A stretch of 64,000 nt of DNA from Ohtaekwangia koreensis (GTDB lineage Bacteria; Bacteroidota; Bacteroidia; Cytophagales; Cyclobacteriaceae), in assembly GCF_900167975.1 (NCBI RefSeq), contig NZ_FUZU01000001.1, positions 2,627,331 to 2,691,330 on the forward strand, read 5' to 3'. Below the pieces are notes generated by a model. The model ran no database searches. It was given only the letters and a program-made list of their open reading frames with translations, and was not told the origin of the DNA. Within the stretch, counting starts at the first letter, position 1. Every line of letters begins with the position of its first letter. Shown piece by piece: positions 19,561-28,039 of this stretch. Position numbers and translations under genes: made by a program.

Positions 19561-20427
19561 TTAAATTTTAGACTTTTGTAGAACAAACCTGTAATATGGC
19601 CTCGAACCGTCTTTGAGGGTTATATAGAATCTTGACCCGACAACGCCTGCGAAATCACAAAATAACTTTTGGTACCGACGGGGTATAAGCGATTCAATTT
19701 TCTTTCGTTTGGACTCATCCTCCGACTCAATGGCAGCAACCACCTTGGCACTGATGTCCTCTTCACTTAAAACCGTAAGACCAGAATGTTTTAACTCTTG
19801 TTTGAAGAGCACCATGTTTTCAACGGAGTTACGAAAGTCTACCAGCAGCAGGTACCCGCCTGGCTTAAGTACGCGGGCAACTTCACGTAGAAACATTTTG
19901 ACATCGCCATATCCATGACATGATTCTACATTTATTACAACGTCGATCGAACGGTCTGTCGCCATCAATGATTCGGCACTTCCCTGGACAAATGATAAGT
20001 TAGGAAGAGGGTGAAGTTTGCAGGCCAGTTCAACGGCATTTTTTGCTATATCCAAACCTGTATAATGAGTCGGTTTGAAGTTGCGTGCTATATATGCAGC
20101 ACCACCGCCGCGGCCACTACCGATCTCCAGAATTTCTTTCCCTTCCAAAGGAGCTTTGCAGGCCAGGTAGTGATACATGTTGGCGGAATGTCGCTGATCT
20201 TTCACTGCGAAAGGTGGAACATTGTTTTCGGCTTCCGTAGGGTCGGGGATGTAGCCATAATTCATAAAATGCCAGTCCGCAGCAGGGATATACTTTGCCA
20301 AAACCTCATAGGTAACTTTGGCATTAAACCTTTTGAACCAGGCAAATTTTTTGAATGCAGAAATAATCTTGTTAACGACAAGCATAGGTGGCAATGGATT
20401 ATAATGATATAGTTGAAATAAGCGCAA
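19561..20427 (-). CDS. Class I SAM-dependent methyltransferase
   Basis: 288 residues. SAM-binding motif I is EILEIGSGRGGGAAYIA (about 98-114), with an acidic ribose-binding residue in YTGLDIA. Motif post-I is DVVINVESCHGYGD, followed by EVARVLKPGGYLLLVDFR, the usual methyltransferase strand. The N-terminal 80 residues form a cap with YGYIPDP. This resembles small-molecule methyltransferases related to the phthiotriol/ubiquinone group; the substrate is not predictable. It is a single gene on the minus strand. Confidence 0.87.
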   Translation of the reverse strand: MRLFQLYHYNPLPPMLVVNKIISAFKKFAWFKRFNAKVTYEVLAKYIPAADWHFMNYGYIPDPTEAENNVPPFAVKDQRHSANMYHYLACKAPLEGKEILEIGSGRGGGAAYIARNFKPTHYTGLDIAKNAVELACKLHPLPNLSFVQGSAESLMATDRSIDVVINVESCHGYGDVKMFLREVARVLKPGGYLLLVDFRNSVENMVLFKQELKHSGLTVLSEEDISAKVVAAIESEDESKRKKIESLIPRRYQKLFCDFAGVVGSRFYITLKDGSRPYYRFVLQKSKI

Positions 20428-20818
20428 GTGAAGAGCGACGGGGGTAGTGATGGTTTTCGTATCTATGAAAGTATACTCATGTGGGTCGTTCTGTTGATCA
20501 TGTGTGCCTCTTTATTTTCTTACAAGATACCACCTCTGCCGCGCATAACCAATATCTGTGCGTGTTGCAAAAGGAGAGAGCCCATGGTTGCCCGCATTGG
20601 AAGATTCACACAATAGCACTTCAATTGTTCTAAAGACCTTTTGAAATGCTAAATCAGTAATGGATGTAACTTTAATTGAAGCATTTGTAATACTTGTAAA
20701 AATGAATCAATCAACCTTTGGAGAACAGTTTGATGTATATTTTGGCTTTAATTTTAAAGGATGGATTGCGAAGATCTGTCCTTTATCTTTCCATCTGCGA
20801 GTTTCCAACTCGAGCAAC

Positions 20819-20886
20819 TGTGATATGTGTAAGAAATGCTATAGGATCTGTAATACTTTAGATATTTACTTACCGGTCCTTTGTAT
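20819..20886 (+). promoter_or_regulatory. Conserved upstream module, copy 1
   Basis: Three blocks match the module at 24467-24534 at identical spacing: TGTGATATGTGTAA (offset 0), TAATACTTT (offset 32) and CGGTCCTTTGTAT (offset 55). The module ends 20 bases before the ATG at 20907. It could be a shared promoter and leader. Both copies also read in one frame as a CDMCK...CN cysteine motif, so a coding origin is not excluded. Confidence 0.5.
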
Positions 20887-20906
20887 GAAGATATAGGGAC
20901 ATAAAA

Positions 20907-21056
20907 ATGAACACCTCACAGGAACAGTATTCAGCATTGGCAGATTCGAAATTTGAACTTGGAAAAGACGTGACCAGACGGATCGAGTCCACGCGCAGGC
21001 ATGAGCTTGAGAAGGTTATCATAATTAAGAAAGGACGCCTGATTAAAAGACCGTAA
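20907..21056 (+). CDS. Small basic hypothetical protein
   Basis: 49 residues starting MNTSQEQYSALADSK and ending in a basic tail (KKGRLIKRP). It is helical and highly charged with no membrane segment. Support comes from a clean frame, a conserved module directly upstream and its place among other small stress-type genes. The function is unknown and it may be a fragment. Confidence 0.4.
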   Translation: MNTSQEQYSALADSKFELGKDVTRRIESTRRHELEKVIIIKKGRLIKRP

Positions 21057-21157
21057 ATGTGTTCTAATAATGGTCAAGTTCTCATCACCGATTAAAGATA
21101 AGACTTGTTTCTCAAGCACCTGTAATAACGTAGGGGTCTTATCGAGTACAAGCATAA

Positions 21158-21370
21158 ATGAATAACATGTTAAACAACCAGGAATCAGAATCAAAATCGC
21201 TGCCCAAAACATGGGTCGACCAAAAGGCTAATCTTAGAAAGAAGTTTACTGTGCTCAGGGATCCGGATTTAAATTATGAAGAGTCTGAGAAAACTGAAAT
21301 GATATCAAAGCTTCAGGCTAAGCTGGGTTTAAGTGATGAAAGATTACTCTCCATTATGGAAGGCAGATAG
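21158..21370 (+). CDS. Small CsbD-like protein (paralogue 1)
   Basis: 70 residues. From Trp19 on it follows the CsbD-like pattern: WVDQKANLRKKFTVLRDPDL, then YEESEKTEMISKLQAKLGLSDERL. The pattern W-x-x-x-K-x-x-L-x-x-K-F-x-x-L-x-x-x-D-L, an acidic Glu/Lys turn, then a K-L-Q-x-K-L helix, recurs in the proteins at 24551 and 25603. CsbD proteins are small general-stress proteins with no known biochemical activity. The similarity to the namesake is moderate. It lies 150 bases upstream of the antiporter. Confidence 0.65.
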   Translation: MNNMLNNQESESKSLPKTWVDQKANLRKKFTVLRDPDLNYEESEKTEMISKLQAKLGLSDERLLSIMEGR

Positions 21371-21522
21371 CCTTACCGTTATTTACCATTAACTTAACCG
21401 ATTTAAAGCTGACATGCCCTAGCAAGCATGTTAGCTTATTTTTTTACCACGACGCGAGAGAAAGGGGAAGCAGGAAACAATTCCAAACCTGCTCTCAAAA
21501 CCATTCGTCCCTACTATCTCTG

Positions 21523-23007
21523 ATGCAGCATTTTGAAACCATCATTTTCGTTTTAACTATTTTAATTTGTTTACTCACCGTAGCCAATAAATTCAATTTG
21601 CCAAACCCCGTCTTGCTGGTAATCGGAGGGCTCATCATCGGGTTTATTCCAGGGATGCCGATTGTATCGCTTAATCCTGAGGTAGTATTCCTGATTTTTC
21701 TGCCGCCGATTTTATATAACGCTGCATCCAATACTTCCTGGCATGACTTTAAATCTGAGATAAAACCGATATCTACGCTGGCGATTGCTCTTGTATTTTT
21801 CACCACACTAGCGGTTGCTATATTCAGTCATTGGATGATTCCCGGGTTCTCCTGGCCTCTGGCATTTGTTCTTGGCGCCATTGTTTCTCCTCCCGATGCT
21901 GTTGCTGCCACAAGTATTACCAAGGGCCTGGGCTTAAACAGGAAAGTGATTACTATACTTGAAGGTGAAAGCCTGGTCAATGATGCTTCGGCTCTCATTG
22001 CTCTTCGGTTTGCAATTGCAGCCGTTGGCACTGGAACGTTTATTTTCTGGAAAGCCGGAATTAGTTTTCTGACAATTGTTGCCGGAGGTATCGTGATCGG
22101 AGGGATAGTCGGCTATTTGTTTATCAACGTCCACAAGCGAATACTGAATAATTCCATCATCAGTACAGCCCTTACATTACTCACCCCATTCATATCGTAT
22201 CTGGTGGCTGAGCACTTTGCAGCGTCTGGAGTACTAGCCGTTGTGAGCTCGGGTTTATTAATTTCCTGGCGTGCTTCAGATATATTTTCCTATCAAACAC
22301 GCCTTCGAAACCAAGCTGTCTGGGATACACTCATCTTCCTGCTGAATGGTTTTATTTTTATACTTATAGGTCTACAACTACCAGAGATCTTGCGAGACCT
22401 TTCGCGCTTCAGTGTGCTCGAATTGACTACCTATGGGCTTATCGTAAGTGCTGTAACGATAGCGGTGAGAATACTTTGGGTGTTTGCTGCAGCCTTTTCA
22501 TCACGGGGCAAGACTGTCGATAAAGATGTAAACACGTGGAAGAACGTGGCCATTGTAGCCTGGTCCGGAGGACGCGGTGTAGTATCGCTGGCCACAGCAC
22601 TGGCCATTCCATTAACGATCAATGCGCAGTTATTTCCACTGCGTTCGCTAATTCTGTTTCTTACCTTCGTTGTGATTTTTGTGACGCTGGTCATTCAGGG
22701 GTTATCACTTCCATTGCTTATAAAAATGTTGGGAGTAAAACCTCACATTTCGTCAGATTCTGAAGAAAGAGATTTGCGTCTTCTGCTTGCCAGCAGCACG
22801 ATTAGCTTTATTGATAATGACTTTCCATTTGTTCTGAATTCCGTTTGCCAGGTTCAAATAAAAAAGCCCCATCTTGATGTAACTGATTTGCTGTCCTCAG
22901 AACGGGAGGAGCACCTGCCTGCCACAGACAAGTCAGCTCAATCCAACCTTCTGGCTGCACAAATGGAGATACGAAAATTCCAACGCAAGTTTCTCAGCCG
23001 ATGTTAG
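21523..23007 (+). CDS. CPA1-family Na+/H+ antiporter
   Basis: 494 residues with about 12 membrane helices. CPA1 markers seen: FLPPILYNAASNTSWHDF, the half-helix SPPDAVAATSI with Asp125, and the ion site GESLVNDASALI with Asn153-Asp154; an internal Arg-rich WSGGRGVVSLATALA follows later. It exchanges sodium (or potassium) for protons across the inner membrane. The frame stops at TAG 23005-23007, but the same frame continues with protein-like sequence to TAA 23104-23106 (LRRLERELDLTDLQL), so the cytoplasmic tail is probably cut short by a nonsense change. Confidence 0.92.
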   Translation: MQHFETIIFVLTILICLLTVANKFNLPNPVLLVIGGLIIGFIPGMPIVSLNPEVVFLIFLPPILYNAASNTSWHDFKSEIKPISTLAIALVFFTTLAVAIFSHWMIPGFSWPLAFVLGAIVSPPDAVAATSITKGLGLNRKVITILEGESLVNDASALIALRFAIAAVGTGTFIFWKAGISFLTIVAGGIVIGGIVGYLFINVHKRILNNSIISTALTLLTPFISYLVAEHFAASGVLAVVSSGLLISWRASDIFSYQTRLRNQAVWDTLIFLLNGFIFILIGLQLPEILRDLSRFSVLELTTYGLIVSAVTIAVRILWVFAAAFSSRGKTVDKDVNTWKNVAIVAWSGGRGVVSLATALAIPLTINAQLFPLRSLILFLTFVVIFVTLVIQGLSLPLLIKMLGVKPHISSDSEERDLRLLLASSTISFIDNDFPFVLNSVCQVQIKKPHLDVTDLLSSEREEHLPATDKSAQSNLLAAQMEIRKFQRKFLSRC

Positions 23008-23106
23008 AAAGATAAAATCTTCAGCCAGGCAGTGTTACGAAGGCTGGAACGAGAACTGGATTTAACGGATTTGCAGTTGAGTTCCAAAGTACAAAAGCGA
23101 AAGTAA
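23008..23106 (+). pseudogene. In-frame continuation of the antiporter beyond a TAG stop
   Basis: Same frame as the antiporter, 32 codons from KDKIFSQAVLRRLERELDLT to TAA. The amphipathic, Arg/Glu-rich pattern matches the usual C-terminal tail of such antiporters, where an L-R-x-x-E-R-E-L-D-L helix ends the protein. It is either read through at low level or lost. Confidence 0.6.
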
Positions 23107-23648
23107 ACATCGCCGTAATGGATATTATGCCAAAGAGTAAAAGATATTGGCTCATAGTTGATTTTCAAAAGGCAGATGCATCGATCTACCGGCGTGAGAG
23201 AAGCTCTTCGGTGTGAACTCCCTGGAAGAGTAATGATACATACCACTTTGAGAGGGTCTATTCCACGAAGAACTGCTCAGGATTTTATATATGTTTTCCA
23301 GGATCTCCTGGAGGGGAACCAGTATAATCCTATAGAGCTTCAGATACATGTTCATGATTTCTAGTTGTTACATCCATTAACAATGAGCGCAAAAAACAAT
23401 GCTCCTTCAAACGTGATACTTTATCAGATCGAAAGTGTTATATAAAACCATAGAGTATTTACACATTTCACGGAAAGGTGATGATCGATCGTGTTAAACG
23501 GTAATATATACAGGGGAATTCTTGAATGTTGTGTTTTAAAATGAACGAACTTTCATATAGCCGATATTAATTAGATACCTTCCGACTTATTCTGAGCAAG
23601 GACCTTGTTAAACAACTTCCAGGCATACTATTTTCAATATCCACACAG
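23107..23648. other. Intergenic region, possible small ORF debris
   Basis: A frame from TTG 23158 to 23364 could code for 68 residues containing AQDFIYVFQDLLEGNQYNPIEL, and an overlapping frame from ATG 23119 reads KSKRYWLIVDFQKADASI; together they may be one frameshifted small gene. No family is recognised. The remaining 280 bases before the AraC gene contain no clear signal. Confidence 0.3.
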
Positions 23649-24209
23649 ATGAAGTTATATATCAAGTACATGGTCAGCCTCCGATGCAAGTTGTTGGTTA
23701 AGGAGGAACTTACGAAGCTCGGTATCAACCCGGTCTTCGTGGATCTTGGTATGGTTGAAGTTCCCGGGCAGATAAGTCAGCAAGACCATGATACGCTACG
23801 CGATAATCTTTTAAGATCAGGCCTTGAGCTGCTCGATGACAAGAAGAGTATCCTCATTGAGAGAATTAAAAACGTAATCACCGAGATGATCCATTATTCG
23901 GATGAGATTCCAACACAGAACTATTCAGACTATCTAAGTGAAAAGCTCGACTATGACTATACATATCTCTCTAATATTTTTTCGGAGGTGAAAGGTATAA
24001 CCATACAGCACTTTATCATCATCAATAAAATTGAACGTGCCAAGGAGCTACTGCTCTACGATGAACTTAACCTGACAGAAATCTCTTATAAACTTCACTA
24101 CAGCAGTGTGGCACATCTCTCCAACCAGTTTAAAAAGATCACAGGACTTACTCCTTCATTTTTCAAAAAATTAAAAAAGGCAAGAAACCAGAACCTTGAA
24201 AACATCTGA
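23649..24209 (+). CDS. AraC-type helix-turn-helix regulator (paralogue 2)
   Basis: 186 residues, the same length as and closely similar to the protein at 16852-17412. Identical phrases include SGLELLDDKKSILI, FSEVKGITIQHFII and GLTPSFFKKLK. Differences concentrate in the N-terminal domain at about residues 25-50. The two helix-turn-helix units are complete. The two genes lie about 6.2 kb apart in inverted orientation and flank the antiporter/methyltransferase block. Nearby targets such as the CsbD-like genes are plausible but not shown. Confidence 0.88.
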   Translation: MKLYIKYMVSLRCKLLVKEELTKLGINPVFVDLGMVEVPGQISQQDHDTLRDNLLRSGLELLDDKKSILIERIKNVITEMIHYSDEIPTQNYSDYLSEKLDYDYTYLSNIFSEVKGITIQHFIIINKIERAKELLLYDELNLTEISYKLHYSSVAHLSNQFKKITGLTPSFFKKLKKARNQNLENI

Positions 24210-24466
24210 GTCGATGCTCCAGGCTAGCGGCGCCCGTTACGGCAAGATAAGTTGTTTCAATCGGAGAAGTTTATCTCGGCCGGTAGCAAACTTATGTTCT
24301 CAATCTTAACGACGACAAGTGCGTCTTGCTGAGATGTTTTGAAGAAGGGGAGAAGGGTAGGTATATATTGGATGATCTCTTTCAACGGTAAGCTATTTAC
24401 CACGGGTCGCTATATCAATGCATGACTAACCCCGCTCTATTCAGAGTGGCTGCTAGTGTCCTCACG
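24210..24466. other. Intergenic region, nothing recognised
   Basis: About 260 bases after the AraC gene without a gene or a clear terminator. It leads into the conserved module at 24467. Confidence 0.35.
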
Positions 24467-24534
24467 TGTGATATGTGTAAATGCAGGAGCGACAAGTGTA
24501 ATGCTTTCCGTACTAGGGTGTCGGATCTTTATAT
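24467..24534 (+). promoter_or_regulatory. Conserved upstream module, copy 2
   Basis: TGTGATATGTGTAA (24467-24480), TAATGCTTT (24499-24507) and CGGATCTTTATAT (24522-24534) repeat the blocks at 20819-20886 with the same 32- and 55-base offsets. The module ends 16 bases before the ATG at 24551. The frame through it is open into the downstream gene, so an N-terminal extension with a Cys motif is formally possible. Confidence 0.5.
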
Positions 24535-24550
24535 CATAAAAACAAAAATT

Positions 24551-24772
24551 ATGGAGACCACAAAAAAACAGAAAGAGCTCTTTACCATTATCGGTAATTG
24601 GGATCTGCAGGCCAAGCAATTGAAAGAAAAATATTCATCGCTTACCGATGAGGATGTAAAGTTTGAATCCGGAAAGGAAAATGAACTTATAAAACGGCTG
24701 GAAACCAGGCTAAACAAAAAACGCGACGAGGTTATTCATATTCTTAAAAAAAGCCGTGTTGAGAAAGTATAG
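24551..24772 (+). CDS. Small CsbD-like protein (paralogue 2)
   Basis: 73 residues from METTKKQKELF. A further in-frame start at 24422 exists, but the added part covers the conserved upstream module. The CsbD-like pattern is clear: GNWDLQAKQLKEKYSSLTDE, then DVKFESGKENELIKRLETRL. It is highly charged and helical, with no membrane segment. Of the three paralogues here it looks closest to the CsbD consensus (LTDxDxxxxxGK). It is followed after 82 bases by a cupin gene, perhaps in one transcript. Confidence 0.68.
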   Translation: METTKKQKELFTIIGNWDLQAKQLKEKYSSLTDEDVKFESGKENELIKRLETRLNKKRDEVIHILKKSRVEKV

Positions 24773-24854
24773 CCCTGCCCCGCGCGGTGTATCAACTATA
24801 CAGAAACAAGCCCTCAACCTTGTCTCTGATATTAAAAGAAAAACGAACCATGCA

Positions 24855-25205
24855 ATGGAAAATCTAGAATTTGAAAAAGGTAAGCAGTTTATAATTGTTG
24901 AGATAACTGAATACATTCCGAATTCTGTCGTCATCAAGACAATCATAAAAAAAACAACCGGAAACGTAACGGTGGTATCCTTTGATTCGGGGGAAATGTT
25001 AACCGATAAAATTTCACCCTTCGACACATTTATTCAAGTGATCGACGGCAAGGCAGAAGTAATCATCAACGAGCAATCTACCATACTGGAAGTCGGTCAG
25101 GCCATCATTATTCCGGCACATGCCAGAAATTCCATTAAGGCAAATATTCGATTCAAGATGATTAGTACAATAATAAAAAGCGGTTACGATGAAATTACCT
25201 TGTAG
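24855..25205 (+). CDS. Cupin domain protein
   Basis: 116 residues from the ATG at 24855 (MENLEFEKGKQFIIVE); an upstream in-frame start at 24756 overlaps the end of the preceding gene and is less likely. It is a single beta-barrel cupin: SFDSGEMLTDKISPFDTFIQVIDGKAEVII is motif 1, and LEVGQAIIIPAHARNSIKA is motif 2 with one His. The first motif lacks the usual His-x-His pair (KISPFD), so metal binding is doubtful. Probably a small-molecule-binding or structural cupin. Confidence 0.82.
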   Translation: MENLEFEKGKQFIIVEITEYIPNSVVIKTIIKKTTGNVTVVSFDSGEMLTDKISPFDTFIQVIDGKAEVIINEQSTILEVGQAIIIPAHARNSIKANIRFKMISTIIKSGYDEITL

Positions 25206-25252
25206 GAAGCTATAGTGGTTCGTGTATACAACGCCTTCAGATAAATCAGGCA

Positions 25253-25564
25253 ATGAAGAAATATATAATTAATGATACTGATGTTTTTCATGCTGCTAGC
25301 TACCCGATGGAAGCAGATGAATTACGCGTCATTCGAAATATACTTTCTACCCATGCCTGTGGTAACAAAGGTGAAATGGTAATATCATTTGCGAAAGACC
25401 ACAGCCTAAAGAATGATTGGATACAAAACTGCGCTGTGCTGGCAAATGTGATTACGTCAAGAGATTTCAAGATTGCAAACCTGGAGTTGCTTTTTGAATC
25501 CTGCCGTGATCAGAAAACATTTCGCAGGAGTCTGGAAAATTATATTAGCGACTCATTACAATGA
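25253..25564 (+). CDS. Hypothetical protein
   Basis: 103 residues, not recognised. No signal peptide. The middle shows ACGNKGEMVISFAKDHSLKNDW, and the end is a helical RRSLENYISDSLQ. It lies between the cupin and the third CsbD-like gene, 47 bases after the former and 38 before the latter, so a small operon 24551-25800 is likely. Confidence 0.55.
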   Translation: MKKYIINDTDVFHAASYPMEADELRVIRNILSTHACGNKGEMVISFAKDHSLKNDWIQNCAVLANVITSRDFKIANLELLFESCRDQKTFRRSLENYISDSLQ

Positions 25565-25602
25565 ATGCCCTGACAGGAGGAGAGATCGAATAAAAAAAGA
25601 AT

Positions 25603-25800
25603 ATGACAGAAGTATGTGCGCCGGAGAAACAATGGCTCATTCAGAAAACGAAATTGAAACGGATATTTCATAACCTGAGTGAGAACGACTTTTGGTACGA
25701 CTACGGTCAGAAAGAAGTAATGATGATGAAATTGCAGGTCAAACTTAATTTGAACAGGCAAACCCTTAATCGACTACTCGCCGAGTTGACGAAAGAATAA
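25603..25800 (+). CDS. Small CsbD-like protein (paralogue 3)
   Basis: 65 residues. It keeps the pattern of the two other copies with more changes: QWLIQKTKLKRIFHNLSENDFW, then YGQKEVMMMKLQVKLNLNRQTL. The Trp, the K-L-K-x-x-F helix, the Leu-Ser/Thr-x-x-D turn and the K-L-Q-x-K-L helix align without gaps to the protein at 21158. It is the last gene of the stress-type block. Confidence 0.62.
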   Translation: MTEVCAPEKQWLIQKTKLKRIFHNLSENDFWYDYGQKEVMMMKLQVKLNLNRQTLNRLLAELTKE

Positions 25801-25982
25801 TGCGGATGTAATTACCAAAATCTTATTCTGCGCAGGTGCTGTGCGAAGCGACTTAAGCTTTGAAATGACTATAGGTTTATATTCTTTGTTATAGAAGTTC
25901 GGGGGGATTGTGTTACTTTCTGATTAGTATATAATGAACATGCATAAGGCAAAATTTAATATGTCCAATTGCTAGTGCAAGC

Positions 25983-26011
25983 AAAAAAAGCATCATGTAA
26001 TCATGATGCTT
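25983..26011 (-). terminator. Intrinsic terminator on the minus strand
   Basis: AAGCATCATG (25988-25997) and CATGATGCTT (26002-26011) form a perfect 10-bp stem with a four-base loop. On the minus strand it is followed by a run of U from the A-tract at 25983-25989. This implies a minus-strand transcript arriving from about 26160. Confidence 0.75.
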
Positions 26012-26056
26012 ATAACAATCGTGCAATTACAGTTTTACTATAACACCTGATCTGTT

Positions 26057-26158
26057 TCAAACGGGTTTAATAATTTTCATTGGTATACCTACTTCTGCGG
26101 GTACTTTTCTGAAATAAAGAATTTGGTTTTTGTGGTTTACGCTAATCTCCGTTGCCAT
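26057..26158 (-). CDS. Very small ORF before a minus-strand terminator
   Basis: 33 codons, MATEISVNHKNQIL then YFRKVPAEVGIPMKIIKPV, ending at TGA 26057-26059. The same frame runs on for NRSGVIVKL to a TAA at 26030-26032. The intrinsic terminator follows about 45 bases after the TGA. Either a genuine small protein or the end of a gene split by a nonsense change. No family is recognised. Confidence 0.35.
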   Translation of the reverse strand: MATEISVNHKNQILYFRKVPAEVGIPMKIIKPV

Positions 26159-26518
26159 CACAAAGATGGCTTATGGTTGTACTCATATGTTGTAGATATA
26201 CGGAAGTGTTTTACATAAATCACACATGACTTCTGCGGTTATGTCACTATGCTATACGCCGATGAAATTATATACTTCAGTATATTGGAGTGATAAATAA
26301 ATATTGGATTTTAGCGCTACAACACGATGTGAGACATATGTAACAATGAAAGAGCATTCTATAAGGGATACCGTTCATAAATACCTCACTTTTGGTAAGT
26401 CGTATGAAGACCGTGTATTCCCATACATACTATATATACCTATATATGTACCAGGCAAATAGCAGTATCCATACCGACTTGTTGGCTTAGTCAGTATAGG
26501 CTCATTAAACAATTATTT
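26159..26518. other. Intergenic region upstream of the OmpA gene
   Basis: About 360 bases containing the promoters for divergent transcripts, with several TATATA words near 26430-26450. No operator or RNA gene could be supported. Confidence 0.35.
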
Positions 26519-28018
26519 ATGAACAAGAAAATTTTACTTTTGGTATGCGTGACTTTCCTAGTCACGGGTTACAAAGCCAAGGCGCAAAGTGCGGCAATTG
26601 GTTTTCACATCACCGCCTCAGAATACGATGGTGATCTGAATGGAAATGAACATCATTTTTATAGTTTTAAGTCCCAGCAACTGGGAGGTGCTGTATCCCT
26701 GCAGCAATATCTTAACAGGTCTTTTAACCTGGTGGAGAAAGTGTCTTTCAACCAGGTTCGCTATCAGGATCGCCTGGAGACAGCGGGCGTGGATGCAGAC
26801 TTTTATACGGCCAATCTGAAGTTGAAATATAAATTTAACAACGGCTATATTTTTAAAGAAGACGCGGCGATCTCGCCTTTTCTGGTGGCCGGCATCGGTG
26901 GCACATACATAAACTCAAAGCAGTATTCCAGTTTGAGCTCAGCGGACATTGTGGACGGCGAGTTTAAAGGGAATGTGGCAGCAGGCGCAGGGATTCTGTT
27001 TCAATTTAACGACCGGGTAGGGCTGGAGGTGGCAAACACCATCAACGCGCCTTTGTATGATGCATGGGACGGCGTGGACCAGGGAGGCAACGATTTATAT
27101 CTGCAGCATAGTGCCGGTCTGATATTTAATCTCAGAAAACCAACCGATACCGACAAAGATGGTATATCCGATAAAAAAGATAAGTGCGCAGATACACCCG
27201 GCACAGCATCCGTGGATAGTAAAGGATGTCCTGTTGATACGGATGAAGACGGAGTGGCCGATTATATAGATAAATGTCCTGCATTGGTGGGTTCGTTTGT
27301 GTTGCATGGTTGCCCTGACAAAGACAAAGATAATGTTGCTGACAATGATGATAAATGCCCGGATGTTCCTGGTGTTGTACGGTTTGCTGGTTGCCCCGAT
27401 AGTGATGGCGATGGCATAGAGGACTCCAAAGACAAATGTCCAAATTTAGCCGGACTGGATATTTTTGAAGGATGCGCCGATGGTGATAGTGATGGTGTTC
27501 AGGACTCCATGGACAAATGTCCAGATACGGAGAAAGGTGTTAAAGTAGATGCAAGCGGTTGTCCAGCCGACAGCGATGGAGATGGCGTGATCGACTCGAT
27601 CGACAAGTGCCCATCATCCAAAGGAGAAGTGTCTAATAATGGCTGTCCGGAGATCAAAGAAGAAACTAAGAAGAGATTGAACTTTGCGACCCGCGGTATA
27701 AGCTTTGAGACCGGGAAAGCGGTGTTAAAAACTTCATCTTTTGCCATGCTAGACGAGGTTGTCAGTATCCTCAATGAGTATACGGATTACAATCTGAAGA
27801 TGGGAGGGCATACTGATTCCAACGGATCAAACGCAACCAATCTTGCATTGTCCCAAGCACGTGTGGATGCCGTTAAAACGTATCTGACCCGTAAGGGTGT
27901 TGACGCTGGCAGAATAGAAGCGGTCGGATATGGTGAGGAGCAGCCCCTCGCCTCCAATGCGACCAGCGCTGGGAGAACACAGAATCGTAGGGTGGCGCTT
28001 TCTTTAGTTTTAAAGTGA
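26519..28018 (+). CDS. OmpA-family outer-membrane protein with thrombospondin type 3 repeats
   Basis: 499 residues. Signal peptide 1-22 (ending KAKAQ), an N-terminal beta-barrel (about 25-200), then six or seven Ca2+-binding thrombospondin type 3 repeats (about 203-377) of the form DSDGDGIEDSKDKCP, each with acidic ligands and paired Cys. The C-terminal OmpA domain (about 385-499) has the peptidoglycan-binding MGGHTDSNGSNATNLALSQARV and AVGYGEEQP. It anchors the outer membrane to the cell wall. This architecture is common in Bacteroidota. It is monocistronic and followed by a terminator. Confidence 0.93.
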   Translation: MNKKILLLVCVTFLVTGYKAKAQSAAIGFHITASEYDGDLNGNEHHFYSFKSQQLGGAVSLQQYLNRSFNLVEKVSFNQVRYQDRLETAGVDADFYTANLKLKYKFNNGYIFKEDAAISPFLVAGIGGTYINSKQYSSLSSADIVDGEFKGNVAAGAGILFQFNDRVGLEVANTINAPLYDAWDGVDQGGNDLYLQHSAGLIFNLRKPTDTDKDGISDKKDKCADTPGTASVDSKGCPVDTDEDGVADYIDKCPALVGSFVLHGCPDKDKDNVADNDDKCPDVPGVVRFAGCPDSDGDGIEDSKDKCPNLAGLDIFEGCADGDSDGVQDSMDKCPDTEKGVKVDASGCPADSDGDGVIDSIDKCPSSKGEVSNNGCPEIKEETKKRLNFATRGISFETGKAVLKTSSFAMLDEVVSILNEYTDYNLKMGGHTDSNGSNATNLALSQARVDAVKTYLTRKGVDAGRIEAVGYGEEQPLASNATSAGRTQNRRVALSLVLK

Positions 28019-28039
28019 TAGGTGTTTTGTAGTTTCAGG

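Noticed and set aside
20428-20616. Small ORF divergent from the methyltransferase
   Set aside because: It starts at the base after the methyltransferase start with no family features or supporting signal.
27130-27660. CRISPR-like periodic repeats
   Set aside because: The periodicity is the codon-level repeat of thrombospondin type 3 units (DxDxDG...DKCP) inside one open frame; units vary and there are no spacers.
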